A DNA stretch of 64,000 nucleotides from Chloroflexota bacterium (GCA_026707745.1 JAPOWG010000006.1:19718-83717); one strand, 5' to 3'. Positions 35,497-44,566 are shown, counted from the stretch's first letter. The notes: generated by a model from the letters alone, not told the origin. Numbers and translations: made by a program.

Positions 35497-36582
35497 ATGA
35501 AGAAAATTGGATTCTTGCTCGTTGTACTGCTGCTTGCGCTGCCGATAGTCTATGCCGACAGCCATGAATACCAAGCCTGGACCTGCCCCGAAGGATTCGA
35601 AGGACAGACGCTTAGCATCTTCAACTGGTCGACATATATCGCCGAAGATACCGTCCCTAACTTCGAGGATGCTTGCGGCGTCACCGTGAACTACGATATC
35701 TACGAGAGCAATGAAGACATGCTCGCACGCATCCGTCAGGGCAATCCGGGTTACGACCTGATCGTGCCCAGCGGCGGCACCGTCCAGCGGATGGCGGAGG
35801 AGGGCTTGCTCATCCCGCTGGATCTGGACCGGATACCCAACATGGCGAACGTCATCCCCAGCTTCCTCAATCCAGCCTTTGATCCCGACAACAGTTATTC
35901 CCTTCCCTACCAATGGGGAACGCTGGGTATCGGCTATCGCACAGAAGCTTTCCCGGATGGCATCAGCTCTTGGGAACAAGTCTGGAACCACGATGGCAGC
36001 GTGGCCTGGATTGACGACCGCCAAGCCATGTTTGGCATTGCGCTGACCATTCTGGGTTATGATCCCAACTCTACTGATCCGGACGAGATCAACGAAGCGC
36101 GCGATTATCTGATCGAGAACGGCGGCAATGTCGTCACTGTCGCCGGCGATGACGGACAAGTCCTGCTGGAGCGCGGCGAAGTGGATGTCGCCGTCGAATA
36201 CAGCGGCGATATTTCGCAGATTATGTGGGACTGCGAATGCGACGATTACGCCTATGCCATTCCACAAGAAGCCGGCAACGTCTGGTTTGACAATATGGCC
36301 ATCCCCGTTGACGCGCCCAATCCCGAACTGGCCATGGTCTTCATCGACTACATACTCGATGCCAAGGTCGGCGCCGACTTGACCAACTACATCGCCTACG
36401 CCTCGCCCAACCAGGCATCCATCGACAGCGGCTTCATTGACGAGGAAATTTTGAACGATCCCAGCGTCTTCCCGCCGGAAGAACAACTGGAGAATCTCTT
36501 CGCCATCATTGATGTGGGCGCCGAAGCGGAAGAGCTCTACAACAATGCCTGGGACGAACTGCTGATCTTCCTGGGTCAATAA
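35497..36582 (+). CDS. potD: Spermidine/putrescine-binding protein
   Basis: A 361-residue extracytoplasmic binding protein. A signal peptide spans about residues 1-20 (MKKIGFLLVVLLLALPIVYA). There is no lipobox Cys, which would anchor it in a monoderm; release or periplasmic location is implied. LSIFNWSTYIAEDTVPNFE, YDLIVPSGGTVQRMAEEGLL, the hinge region and DCECDDYAYAIPQEAGNVWF match PotD. GGAGGAG precedes the ATG, the strongest site of the operon, in keeping with a need for excess binding protein. A 396-codon minus-strand frame over this gene is a shadow. Confidence 0.92.
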   Translation: MKKIGFLLVVLLLALPIVYADSHEYQAWTCPEGFEGQTLSIFNWSTYIAEDTVPNFEDACGVTVNYDIYESNEDMLARIRQGNPGYDLIVPSGGTVQRMAEEGLLIPLDLDRIPNMANVIPSFLNPAFDPDNSYSLPYQWGTLGIGYRTEAFPDGISSWEQVWNHDGSVAWIDDRQAMFGIALTILGYDPNSTDPDEINEARDYLIENGGNVVTVAGDDGQVLLERGEVDVAVEYSGDISQIMWDCECDDYAYAIPQEAGNVWFDNMAIPVDAPNPELAMVFIDYILDAKVGADLTNYIAYASPNQASIDSGFIDEEILNDPSVFPPEEQLENLFAIIDVGAEAEELYNNAWDELLIFLGQ

Positions 36583-36653
36583 GCGTCGAAACGCGCAGCG
36601 CAGGGGGACCAAAGGCGGGTTCCCCTGCCTGCTCCTGCCCACAGGACCGTCGC

Positions 36654-37775
36654 ATGGCGACATACGATGTAGAATTGACAGACATCGTCAAAGATTTTGA
36701 GTCCGGCGGAGCGATCGTGCGCGCGGTCGACCACGTTAGCGTACAGATCGCGGACGGCGAGTTTTTCGCGCTGCTCGGCCCCAGCGGATGCGGCAAAACC
36801 ACGACCCTGCGCTTGATAGCCGGATTCGAGCAGCCGACGGGGGGCCATATCCTGATCCGTGGCCGGGCCATGGAAGGCATCCCCGCTTACCATCGTCCAG
36901 TGAACACCGTTTTTCAGGACTACGCGCTCTTCCCCCATCTGACGGTCGAGCAGAACATCATGTTTGGCTTGCAAATGGAAGGCCTGAACAAGAAGGACGC
37001 GCGCAAGCGCGCCGAGGAAGCGCTGGAGATGGTGCGTTTGCCGGGGGTTGGCAAGCGCAAGCCGCATCAGCTATCGGGCGGTCAGCAGCAGCGGGTGGCG
37101 CTGGCCCGCGCATTGGTCAAGCAACCGGCGGTCCTGCTGCTGGATGAACCGCTCGGCGCGCTTGATCTGAAACTGCGCAAGAATATGCAGTACGAACTCA
37201 AGGCGCTACAACGAGATCTAGGCATCACCTTCATTTATGTGACCCACGACCAGGAAGAAGCCATCACCATGGCCGATCGCATCGCTGTCATGAACGAGGG
37301 GGTGATGCTGCAAGTGGGCAGGCCCGAAGAGATTTACGAACGCCCGGGCACGCACTTCGTGGCAGATTTCATCGGCGAGACGAACTTCATTCCAGCCACG
37401 CTTCTCGACCGCGATGCCGGGGGTCACGGCAGGGTTAAACTGCCGACAGGCGATGTCATCACCGCGCTATTGTCCGATGCCCTGGAAGCGGCAAGCGGCG
37501 CGGTGACCTTGACTCTGCGGCCCGAACGGATCGGCGTATCAGGGCAACTAATATCCGACGACTCCGAGGACAGCGACATAACCACCCTCGATGCCATTTT
37601 AGTTGACAGCCAGTACATCGGCACGGATACCCGCTACACCCTGCGCATCGCCGAGGACACCGATCTGGTCGCGCGTATGCAGAACGTAGACGGACAAGAC
37701 AAGGCTTCGCTGGAAATCGGACAAGCCGTGAAAATCAGTTGGCGCCTGTCCAGCACCACCGTGCTCGACCGCTAA
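36654..37775 (+). CDS. potA: Spermidine/putrescine ABC transporter ATP-binding protein
   Basis: A 373-residue ATPase. Walker A GPSGCGKTT (42-50), signature LSGGQQQRVALARAL, Walker B LLLDEPLGALD and THDQEEAITMADRI are complete. Residues about 285-373 form the TOBE-type regulatory domain (TLRPERIGV). Order in this operon is B-C-D-A rather than the enterobacterial A-B-C-D. Confidence 0.92.
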   Translation: MATYDVELTDIVKDFESGGAIVRAVDHVSVQIADGEFFALLGPSGCGKTTTLRLIAGFEQPTGGHILIRGRAMEGIPAYHRPVNTVFQDYALFPHLTVEQNIMFGLQMEGLNKKDARKRAEEALEMVRLPGVGKRKPHQLSGGQQQRVALARALVKQPAVLLLDEPLGALDLKLRKNMQYELKALQRDLGITFIYVTHDQEEAITMADRIAVMNEGVMLQVGRPEEIYERPGTHFVADFIGETNFIPATLLDRDAGGHGRVKLPTGDVITALLSDALEAASGAVTLTLRPERIGVSGQLISDDSEDSDITTLDAILVDSQYIGTDTRYTLRIAEDTDLVARMQNVDGQDKASLEIGQAVKISWRLSSTTVLDR

Positions 37776-37864
37776 ACTTGGCCCCTCGCAATACCTCAGA
37801 TAGCAAGGCATCTCACTTGATGTTAATATCGTAACAAGGAGATCTGTCCTTCGGTGATCCGGTA

Positions 37865-39082
37865 ATGATCGAATCAGCCCGCGTTAAATCTCGCGATTGC
37901 TCTTGCGAAAGCTGCGTCTGCCAGAAGCCGGTGGATGCCAAGACCGGCTTCGAGGTGTCTGACGAGTTTGAGCGCTTCAATCAAAAATACGATATGTTCA
38001 ACCGAGCAGTCTGGGACGATACGGTTCGCTCGGAACGCTCGCAGAAGTTCTTCGAATCTTATTTCACCGATTTGGCGGAATTCCGCAAGGTAGAGGGTTT
38101 CCAACACCGCGACTACGCCCTGCGCAACGCTGCCTGGTATATCGCGGATTTCACAGCGGACCTGTTGGAGATCTCCGGGGACCGAAAGGAGGGCTTCCTC
38201 GATACCTACACCATGTTTCGCGAGGGCGCCACGCGCAAAATCGAAGGCAGCGCCGAGGAAAACACGGCCGAACTCAAGCGCGCCGGCAAGTTCCTGGGCG
38301 CGGATGCCATCGGCGTCTGCGACTATGACGAACGCTGGGTCTACACACACAATTACAGCCGCCAGAAACTGACCGACAAACCCATGGACTTGCCGGAAGG
38401 CCTGTCAAGCGTGGTCGTGATCGTCAACGAAATGCACCACCAGACCATCAAGACCGTGCCATCCGCCTTGAGCGGCGCTGCCACCGGACAGGGATACAGC
38501 CGCGATATCATCGCCGTGCTGTCGATCACACAATACATTCGCAATCTTGGATACCGGGCCGTCGCCAGTCTCAACGACACGGCATTGTCTATCCCGCTGG
38601 CGGTTCAAGCGGGGCTGGGACAATACGGTCGGCATGGTCTGCTCATCACGCCGGAATTTGGCCCGCGGGTGCGGATAGCCAAGGTTTTCACGGATCTGCC
38701 CCTGAATGCCAACGAACCGATCGACTTCGGCGTGACCGAAACCTGCAATATCTGTCGGCGCTGTAGCGTCGCCTGCCCGGTCAAGGCGATCCCATTCGAC
38801 GAGCCCGCCTTCATAAACGACAACATCTCACATATAAAGGGCGTCAGGAAGTGGACGATCGACGCCAAGAAATGCTTCAAGTTTTGGGCCAACCAAGGTA
38901 CGGATTGTTCGATTTGCATCCGCGTCTGCCCGTACAACAAGGATTTCAGGGTGGCATTCAATCGTCTCCTGCGCTGGATGCTGAGCAATCGCTGGCGTCG
39001 TCTGGCGCTCTGGCTCGATAGCAAGCTCAAATACGGCCAGCGGCGCACTGCCGGCTGGTGGTGGCGCCAGCCCAGCGCATAA
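37865..39082 (+). CDS. Reductive dehalogenase-like iron-sulfur protein without Tat signal
   Basis: A 405-residue protein. Residues about 215-285 are like the corrinoid-binding core of reductive dehalogenases and QueG: AGLGQYGRHGLLITPEFGPR, then VRIAKVFTDLPL. Two 4Fe-4S motifs follow: Cys294-x2-Cys297-x2-Cys300-x3-Cys304-Pro and Cys337-x10-Cys348-x2-Cys351-x3-Cys355-Pro, the uneven second motif being usual in RdhA. There is no Tat signal peptide and no RdhB anchor, unlike respiratory enzymes; the protein should be cytoplasmic. The N-terminus has an extra Cys cluster (CSCESCVC, residues 12-19). The Arg/Trp-rich C-terminus could touch the membrane. Substrate unknown: a dehalogenase or another corrinoid reductase. 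Confidence 0.72.
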   Translation: MIESARVKSRDCSCESCVCQKPVDAKTGFEVSDEFERFNQKYDMFNRAVWDDTVRSERSQKFFESYFTDLAEFRKVEGFQHRDYALRNAAWYIADFTADLLEISGDRKEGFLDTYTMFREGATRKIEGSAEENTAELKRAGKFLGADAIGVCDYDERWVYTHNYSRQKLTDKPMDLPEGLSSVVVIVNEMHHQTIKTVPSALSGAATGQGYSRDIIAVLSITQYIRNLGYRAVASLNDTALSIPLAVQAGLGQYGRHGLLITPEFGPRVRIAKVFTDLPLNANEPIDFGVTETCNICRRCSVACPVKAIPFDEPAFINDNISHIKGVRKWTIDAKKCFKFWANQGTDCSICIRVCPYNKDFRVAFNRLLRWMLSNRWRRLALWLDSKLKYGQRRTAGWWWRQPSA

Positions 39083-39105
39083 GGCAAAATGCTGACCACG
39101 AATTG

Positions 39106-39438
39106 ATGAATGAGATGATTGCCAAGGCCGAAACGATTCTCCTTTACCGGATGCGCGATGCGTATGTCAGCGGGAATCAGTCCGCGCTTTTGCGCGCCTT
39201 TTACGGTCTGGCCCGGACATATTGGGCGGATGGCCTCGCTGACGCCGCGGCGGAAAATCTGGCTTTCATTTTGCTGCAAGATAATCTGCCTCTCGACCTG
39301 CAGGAATCGGCGGAAGAGCTTTTAGCGGACATTGAAAGCCGAATCTGTCCGCGGGTAATCCTCGATGCTCGAACATTCGCGGCAGAGATGGACCTGCAAA
39401 GCATGGTGGAGTATCTGCTCGAGGACAACGTGAACTAA
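39106..39438 (+). CDS. Small helical protein of unknown function
   Basis: A 110-residue protein that I do not recognise. It appears all helical, with an Ala/Leu pattern like one or two TPR-type units (ALLRAFYGLARTYWADGLAD, about residues 28-50). The frame is open to 39058, overlapping the Fe-S protein, but MNEMIAKAETI at 39106 is the more natural start. Only 23 bases after the Fe-S protein gene, so probably in the same transcript. Confidence 0.5.
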   Translation: MNEMIAKAETILLYRMRDAYVSGNQSALLRAFYGLARTYWADGLADAAAENLAFILLQDNLPLDLQESAEELLADIESRICPRVILDARTFAAEMDLQSMVEYLLEDNVN

Positions 39439-39541
39439 GGCGCTGCCCGTGTCAATACCGGGCACATCATTTCGCTTGACCCGCAATTGCTCCCTCTGCT
39501 AACCTGACTCAAGTTAGACGATACGAATTAGAGCCTGCGCA

Positions 39542-39985
39542 TTGAAACAGACTCCAGCCTGGTTTCATCATCGGCTCTTGCGCTGGATGTCGGCAATTGT
39601 CTGGTCCACCTGGATCACCATATTGCTGATACAGCCGGAAGCCGATCCCATCATCAATCTGGGCCTCCCCACAGGGCCGCAGACTTTCCTGCGCGAACTG
39701 TTTTTCACCTGCGCGCATTTGCTGGCATTTGCGATAACTTGCGCTTTATGGCAGTGGGCTTTGTCCGCTTCAATGCGAATCCGCGCAAGCATTGTGTTCG
39801 CGTGTATTATCGCGCTATGCCTGGGCGGGTGCACCGAGTTCCTGCAAACGCTGTCCCCGGATCGTTATCCCTCCTGGACCGATCTGCTCGCCAATTGCTA
39901 TGGATCGCTGCTGGCGGCCTGGTTCATATGGCGACGAACAGCGGATCATCGGCATGACGACGGCGAACAGACGCGATCCCCTTGA
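39542..39985 (+). CDS. VanZ-like membrane protein
   Basis: A 147-residue protein with four membrane segments. FFTCAHLLAFAITCALW, GGCTEFLQTLSPDRYPSWTD and LLANCYGSLLAAWFIW are the VanZ-like pattern (HxxAF, EhhQ, RxxxxxDhhxNxxG). VanZ of enterococci gives low-level teicoplanin resistance, but most homologues have no known role. The start is TTG at 39542 with only a weak site; ATG at residue 16 would be an alternative within the first segment. Confidence 0.72.
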   Translation: MKQTPAWFHHRLLRWMSAIVWSTWITILLIQPEADPIINLGLPTGPQTFLRELFFTCAHLLAFAITCALWQWALSASMRIRASIVFACIIALCLGGCTEFLQTLSPDRYPSWTDLLANCYGSLLAAWFIWRRTADHRHDDGEQTRSP

Positions 39986-40009
39986 ATACTGCGCTTGCCT
40001 TCGGCCTGA

Positions 40010-40039
40010 TTGAGCGAAGCGCGCATCCCGTGATAAGAT
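40010..40039 (+). promoter_or_regulatory. Putative promoter of the PD40/SH3 protein gene
   Basis: TTGAGC, 18 bases, TAAGAT; both boxes match four of six consensus bases. Confidence 0.32.
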
Positions 40040-40072
40040 GGAGTTGTGAAGCATTTGGGGGGGAACTGTGCC

Positions 40073-41809
40073 ATGAAGAAGATGCTATTGCTCTTCCTGT
40101 TGGCGCTTGTCGCCACGGGCAGCCACATCGCCAGGTCGCAATCATCCAATCCCGACATCTACACCTACCAGAATGGCGATCTCTGGAAATACAGCCTGCA
40201 CGCAAATACGGCTATGCCTCTCACCGGATCAGGCTTTAATGGCGGTCCGGTCCTTTCGCCCGACGGGCGCTCGCTCGCCTTCCTGGAAGCAGCGCCTTCA
40301 TTTGTGGCGGACTTCAACGGGGGCGTCGCCAGCCAGACAGCCGGCACGCCGCCCGCGGATATTTGGATCCTGGATATTGCTGGTCAGAACCTGACAAAAA
40401 TTGCCGACCAGAGCCGCGCCAGTCGCGCCGGCTTTCTGCGTTCGATACCGGCCTGGTCGCCCGACAGCCACAAACTGGCATGGCTGGAAATCGACCCCCT
40501 GGTCCAAACACTGGAGGGGGCGTCCCTGCAAGTCTACAGCCTCGACACGGGCGCGACCGCCAGCCTCGCCGGCGATGTCAATCTCGGTTACCAGGAAAGC
40601 AACATCCGCGTCCCCGGTCTGCGCTGGGGCGCGGGAGGTATCGCGCGCATGCTCTTTGTATTCCTGTACGGGAATCAAAGCCCGTTTTTGTTCCTGGAGG
40701 TATACAATCCGAGCAACGGCACGCGAAGGCAGTTCAACCTGGAACTGGCGCCCGACAAATCCAACCTGGCAAGTGATTTCATGTGGGCTGATCACCTTGG
40801 GCAAGATGTCATATTGCTGCGGATAGGGGACTATTGGGAAGTACTGAACCCACTGGATGGATCGCGTTCTCGCCTGACCGACGCGCCCCGTCTGAAAAAC
40901 CGATTCATCAGGGGCGCGTTGGAGTTGATTCCGACGGCTGTTTCGAATCAACGCGGCGGCTGGGAAATTCACTGGCGGGCTGTGACCGGGGGCCACCTCT
41001 ACGATACCGGCTACATCAGCCGAGACGTCGACGTCAATCGCCAGCCAGCGCTTTCAAGCGACGGATCGCAGATGGCTTGGCACAATGGAGAACGAGTTAG
41101 CACCTGGCACTTGGGTATGTTGACGGAGGCCAGAGCCATAGCCAGCGATGCCGTCACCTACAATGCCTTCCCGATACCAGGACCTGTTAGCCTGGTGTGG
41201 GCGCCGATGGAGTGGGTCACCACAGGAGCCGTAGCAGCGATACAAGCCGCGCCGGCATCCGAACCCAGGCCGGGCATCTGCGCGCTGGCGCCGCAACTGA
41301 GTCCGGGCCAGCAAGCGGTCGTCAGCCCGGGTTTGGCAAACAGAGTCCGCAGAGCAGCCAGCCTCAATGCCGAGGTAGTTGGCAGGATACAAGCCGGCGA
41401 GGTCGTCACTGTCATTCAGGGTCCGGTCTGCGCCGGCGGATACTATTGGTATTCGGTCCAAGGCGCGGACCTTTCCGGCTGGACGGTCGAAGGCATCGAC
41501 GGCGACTATTGGCTGCTCTACCACATCGACTGTTCCAACAGCCCGCCAATTCGTCTGGGCAAGGGCATGATCGCTGCGGTTTCGGCGGGAGAAGCGAACA
41601 ATATCCGCGATGGCGCAGGTACCCAGGGCACCGCCATCCTGGGCAGGATGCCCGCCGAGACAAATTTCCTCATCACCGGTTATCCGGAGTGCGACGCCGA
41701 AGGCAGGCGCTGGTATCCCATCCAGTACAATCAGGTTGAGGGATGGACAGCCGCGGGACAAGACGCCGAATACTGGATTGAGCCGGCGCCAAGCCAAGCG
41801 ACTGGTTAG
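40073..41809 (+). CDS. Secreted PD40-propeller protein with two SH3-like domains
   Basis: A 578-residue exported protein. Signal peptide at residues 1 to about 22 (MKKMLLLFLLALVATGSHIA). Residues about 28-390 have TolB/PD40-type repeats (LSPDGRSLAFLEA, WSPDSHKLAWLEI, LSSDGSQMAWHNG). Two bacterial SH3 domains follow, each with an N-R-R-A or N-I-R-D-G opening and an ending GWT (about 425-485 and 505-570); such domains often bind peptidoglycan. I chose ATG 40073 because it starts the signal peptide and follows a G-rich stretch; a GTG at 40046 is the alternative. An envelope role is likely, exact function unknown. Confidence 0.78.
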   Translation: MKKMLLLFLLALVATGSHIARSQSSNPDIYTYQNGDLWKYSLHANTAMPLTGSGFNGGPVLSPDGRSLAFLEAAPSFVADFNGGVASQTAGTPPADIWILDIAGQNLTKIADQSRASRAGFLRSIPAWSPDSHKLAWLEIDPLVQTLEGASLQVYSLDTGATASLAGDVNLGYQESNIRVPGLRWGAGGIARMLFVFLYGNQSPFLFLEVYNPSNGTRRQFNLELAPDKSNLASDFMWADHLGQDVILLRIGDYWEVLNPLDGSRSRLTDAPRLKNRFIRGALELIPTAVSNQRGGWEIHWRAVTGGHLYDTGYISRDVDVNRQPALSSDGSQMAWHNGERVSTWHLGMLTEARAIASDAVTYNAFPIPGPVSLVWAPMEWVTTGAVAAIQAAPASEPRPGICALAPQLSPGQQAVVSPGLANRVRRAASLNAEVVGRIQAGEVVTVIQGPVCAGGYYWYSVQGADLSGWTVEGIDGDYWLLYHIDCSNSPPIRLGKGMIAAVSAGEANNIRDGAGTQGTAILGRMPAETNFLITGYPECDAEGRRWYPIQYNQVEGWTAAGQDAEYWIEPAPSQATG

Positions 41810-41841
41810 GGTGTTCAACTAGGAATCGGCCCGGTCGCGGC

Positions 41842-42477
41842 TTAGTCGGGCTGGAAATCTGGATTTTCCCAGACGATTAGAGTCGCCCAATTGTCCGAAG
41901 CGGTGTCTTCAATGTAACCTTCCAGCAATCCGCGTACGACAAAGCCTCGGCCCAACTGGAACGATAGCGTGCTATCGCGCAATTCGCCCGCTACTACGCG
42001 ATCAACGTATTGCTGTACAGTGATACGATCCTTGTATGCGGCGAAATCGGGAATTAAGCCCCCGGCGACGATGCCCCTGCGGTTAAGCCTTTGTACGATC
42101 TCTTTGCGCGCCGCGTACAAGCTGGAGCCGATCCCGCGCCTGCGATATTCAGGATGAACGCTGATATCGCCGCCGTAATACCAATCGCCCAAGGGATCAT
42201 GATGGCTGTAGCTGCCGCCATCGATAATCTCCTGGAAACTGTGCTGGGCATGGTCGAAGTCGAAATCAGTCAGGAATCCCGAACCCAAGCCCACTACGCG
42301 GTCGCCGGCCAGCGCCACAAAATTGCCTTCGGGAAAGAGGCGGCAGTGCTTGAGAAAATGCGCTTCGGACATCAGCTCGCCAGCCGCGAGCGTGGGAAAG
42401 CAATCTCGTTGGAGTTGTTCCAGCGCTTTGGCATAATTTGGCTTGATCGTGTCGATCCTGATCGGGTCGTCCGGCAT
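41842..42477 (-). CDS. GNAT N-acetyltransferase, paralogue of the gene at 32801
   Basis: A 211-residue acetyltransferase with HPEYRRRGIGSSLYAARKEI (about residues 112-131) as acetyl-CoA loop. AGGLIPDFAAYKDRI, YVDRVVAGELRDSTLSFQL and LIVWENPDFQ match the YhcX-type N-domain more clearly than does the paralogue. No amidase gene is next to it. Converges with the PD40/SH3 gene. No clear ribosome-binding site. Confidence 0.8.
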   Translation of the reverse strand: MPDDPIRIDTIKPNYAKALEQLQRDCFPTLAAGELMSEAHFLKHCRLFPEGNFVALAGDRVVGLGSGFLTDFDFDHAQHSFQEIIDGGSYSHHDPLGDWYYGGDISVHPEYRRRGIGSSLYAARKEIVQRLNRRGIVAGGLIPDFAAYKDRITVQQYVDRVVAGELRDSTLSFQLGRGFVVRGLLEGYIEDTASDNWATLIVWENPDFQPD

Positions 42478-42713
42478 CAGATCATACCATCACTATTCGT
42501 CGAGCCAAGAACATGGGCTAGTGTAGACTTGCATCTGCGCTATCGTCAACGCTTTTAGCCTCCGTCAGGCAGGGCAATCGCATCAAATTTTTTTCACGGC
42601 CGAGCACACCGAGGGTCGCGTAGACACTGACCGTCAGCGCCGAGTTTAGGACCGTTTGTCGACTTTCCCTCTAATTCCGTCACCTGAATACGGCAAAGTC
42701 GCCAGCGAAATTT

Positions 42714-42812
42714 CACCTCTTTTAATGGACCGCGATTCGCGCTAGCCGAGCAAGAATATTACTTTCTGCGAGCGCGATAGCCCAAATCCGCTCTTACGCG
42801 CCCAGCGGCTGT
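42714..42812 (-). repeat. 106-base dispersed repeat, copy 5
   Basis: On the minus strand: ACAGCCGCTGGGCGCGTAAG, ATCGCGCTCGCAG, TTGCTCGGCTAGCGCGAATC and GCGGTCCATTAAAAGAGG. More diverged than the others, but the blocks are in the same order and spacing, 14 kb from the nearest other copy. Confidence 0.62.
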
Positions 42813-43099
42813 GGCAAATCCCCCCAAAACGCGACCATTTAGTCGCCACCCGCGCCCCAATCTGCGCTACCCTACATAAAACGCGCCTTAACAACCGAAT
42901 CAGCCCGGCTGCAGGACGGACGCCAGATTGCCAAACTGCCGAAAAAACTTTTTCCCCGGCAATTGCCGCGGCGGCAACCTTTGACTTCCGGAGCTTGACT
43001 TCTGGGACTGTACGGGGAAATCTTGGAAGCGCCTCGCGCCTTCACGAAACCCGCCGGCCTCATGATCCCCGAAGACGGGCAACCTGCGCATTCAGAATT

Positions 43100-43124
43100 G
43101 GTGTCCTCGGCGCCCTCGGTGCTT
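43100..43124 (+). repeat. Dispersed TCCTCGGT-type repeat, copy 3
   Basis: GGTGTCCTCGGCGCCCTCGG followed by TGCTT, similar to 12905-12939. Confidence 0.35.
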
Positions 43125-43289
43125 AATAGTCAGGCCAATTTCCTACCATGTCAGTCGCCTCATTTTGATGCAATTGCCCTGTCCCAGTCAGTGATCCAAT
43201 GGGCTGAATGGACTGCAATGGACATAGGATTCTGGCGTCGCATCACGTAGGATATGGCAGGAATCGATTCAGTAAAGTGAGGCACCAGT

Positions 43290-44195
43290 ATGCCAACAAA
43301 CGGATACCAGCAGAATGGGAGCGAGAGAGGCACGGACAAGGTCAAGCGCGGCTTGGCGCAGATGCTCAAGGGCGGCGTCATTATGGACGTCGTAACCCCG
43401 GAACAAGCCAGGATCGCCGAAGATGCCGGCGCCTGCGCTGTCATGGCTTTGGAGCGCGTGCCTGCCGATATCCGCGCCCAAGGCGGCGTCGCGCGTATGA
43501 GCGACCCCGATATGATCGAAGGCATCATCAATGCCGTCAGCATCCCGGTCATGGCGAAAGTCCGTATCGGACACTTCGTCGAAGCGCAGATCCTGGAAGC
43601 GCTTGGCGTGGATTACATCGACGAGAGCGAAGTGCTAACCCCGGCTGATGAAGAACACCACATCAACAAATGGCAATTCACTATTCCCTTCGTTTGTGGC
43701 TGCAGGAACCTGGGCGAAGCATTGCGTCGGATAAACGAAGGCGCCGCCATGATGCGCACCAAAGGCGAGGCGGGCACTGGCGATGTGGTCGAAGCTGTGC
43801 GCCACGCGCGTTCGGTCAATGGGGAGATCCGCCGCGTCAGCTGTATGGACGAAGACGAAATGTACAGCTACGCCAAGGATATTCGCGCGCCCTTCCACCT
43901 GGTCAAAGAGACCGCCGAGCTGGGACGGCTGCCGGTCGTCAACTTCGCCGCCGGCGGCGTCGCAACACCCGCCGATGCCGCGCTTATGATGCAGCTCGGC
44001 GTCGATGGCGTTTTTGTAGGCAGCGGCATCTTCAAGAGCGGCAATCCGGAAAAACGAGCCAGGGCGATCGTCAAAGCCGTCACCCATTTCGAAGACGCTG
44101 AAATTCTGGCGGATGTCAGCCGTAATCTCGGCGAGGCCATGGTCGGGATCAACGTGACCCCCGAGGAAGTTATCCTGGGCAAACGCGGCTGGTAA
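43290..44195 (+). CDS. pdxS: Pyridoxal 5'-phosphate synthase, PdxS subunit
   Basis: A 301-residue synthase subunit that makes PLP from ribose 5-phosphate, glyceraldehyde 3-phosphate and ammonia. Lys90 ([11 protein letters not shown]) and Lys158 ([11 protein letters not shown]) correspond to the two catalytic lysines (81 and 149 in Bacillus). [20 protein letters not shown] and [20 protein letters not shown] are near-invariant. The glutaminase partner PdxT is normally next to it but is not in this window. Confidence 0.96.
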   Translation: MPTNGYQQNGSERGTDKVKRGLAQMLKGGVIMDVVTPEQARIAEDAGACAVMALERVPADIRAQGGVARMSDPDMIEGIINAVSIPVMAKVRIGHFVEAQILEALGVDYIDESEVLTPADEEHHINKWQFTIPFVCGCRNLGEALRRINEGAAMMRTKGEAGTGDVVEAVRHARSVNGEIRRVSCMDEDEMYSYAKDIRAPFHLVKETAELGRLPVVNFAAGGVATPADAALMMQLGVDGVFVGSGIFKSGNPEKRARAIVKAVTHFEDAEILADVSRNLGEAMVGINVTPEEVILGKRGW

Positions 44196-44566
44196 GCTCC
44201 GCGCGCGCCGAGCAAATGCCACAAGAGCACAATTTAGAGATTAAGCCCGCCCTTGTCTTGGGACCTTGACAGGGGCGCAGTTTGTATACATCGGGTCCCT
44301 CGCCGCAGTTTTGTCGCGATCCGGCGCCCAGACAGCGCAATTGATGCAAGCTTCCAACTTCTGAGTATTGTTGACAATCGCGTGCCAGCGCGATATATTC
44401 CCCTCGAACAATTCGTGGAGAGTCCAGTTCGTCAAGCAAGCCTACTCGCCGCAGCAGCGAAAATGGCAATGCGCGTCCACGGAATCCAAACGTCAATGCC
44501 AGGCTGTGGATGCGCGGGGCTCTGCCGGATTTACTTTGTTTTACAGAATGGTTAAGGAGCCAGAAA
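44196..44566 (+). other. 371-base leader region of the hydantoinase operon
   Basis: No gene. It carries the operon promoter at 44371-44399 and, after it, a leader of about 160 bases in which I see no known riboswitch. Confidence 0.6.
44371..44399 (+). promoter_or_regulatory. Strong promoter of the ABC/hydantoinase operon
   Basis: TTGACA, 17 bases, TATATT: a perfect -35, ideal spacing and a -10 matching five of six. Confidence 0.72.

Larger units (their letters stand above)
42478..43289 (+). other. Gene-free stretch of 812 bases
   Basis: No frame has family features. It contains the fifth copy of the 106-base repeat and a TCCTCGGT-type repeat (43100-43124). No convincing pdxS promoter was found. 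Confidence 0.6.

Noticed and set aside
35473..36663. 396-codon open frame on the minus strand
   Set aside because: It lies exactly over potD, which has a signal peptide, strong ribosome-binding site and family motifs. High GC leaves long antisense frames open here.
37865..39082. Epoxyqueuosine reductase (QueG)
   Set aside because: The protein shares the core and Fe-S motifs, but the N-terminal half, the uneven second cluster motif and the PRVRIAKVFTDLPL stretch are nearer to reductive dehalogenases. Not fully excluded.
44196..44566. Riboswitch in the leader of the hydantoinase operon
   Set aside because: No known conserved core could be recognised; only the promoter is supported.
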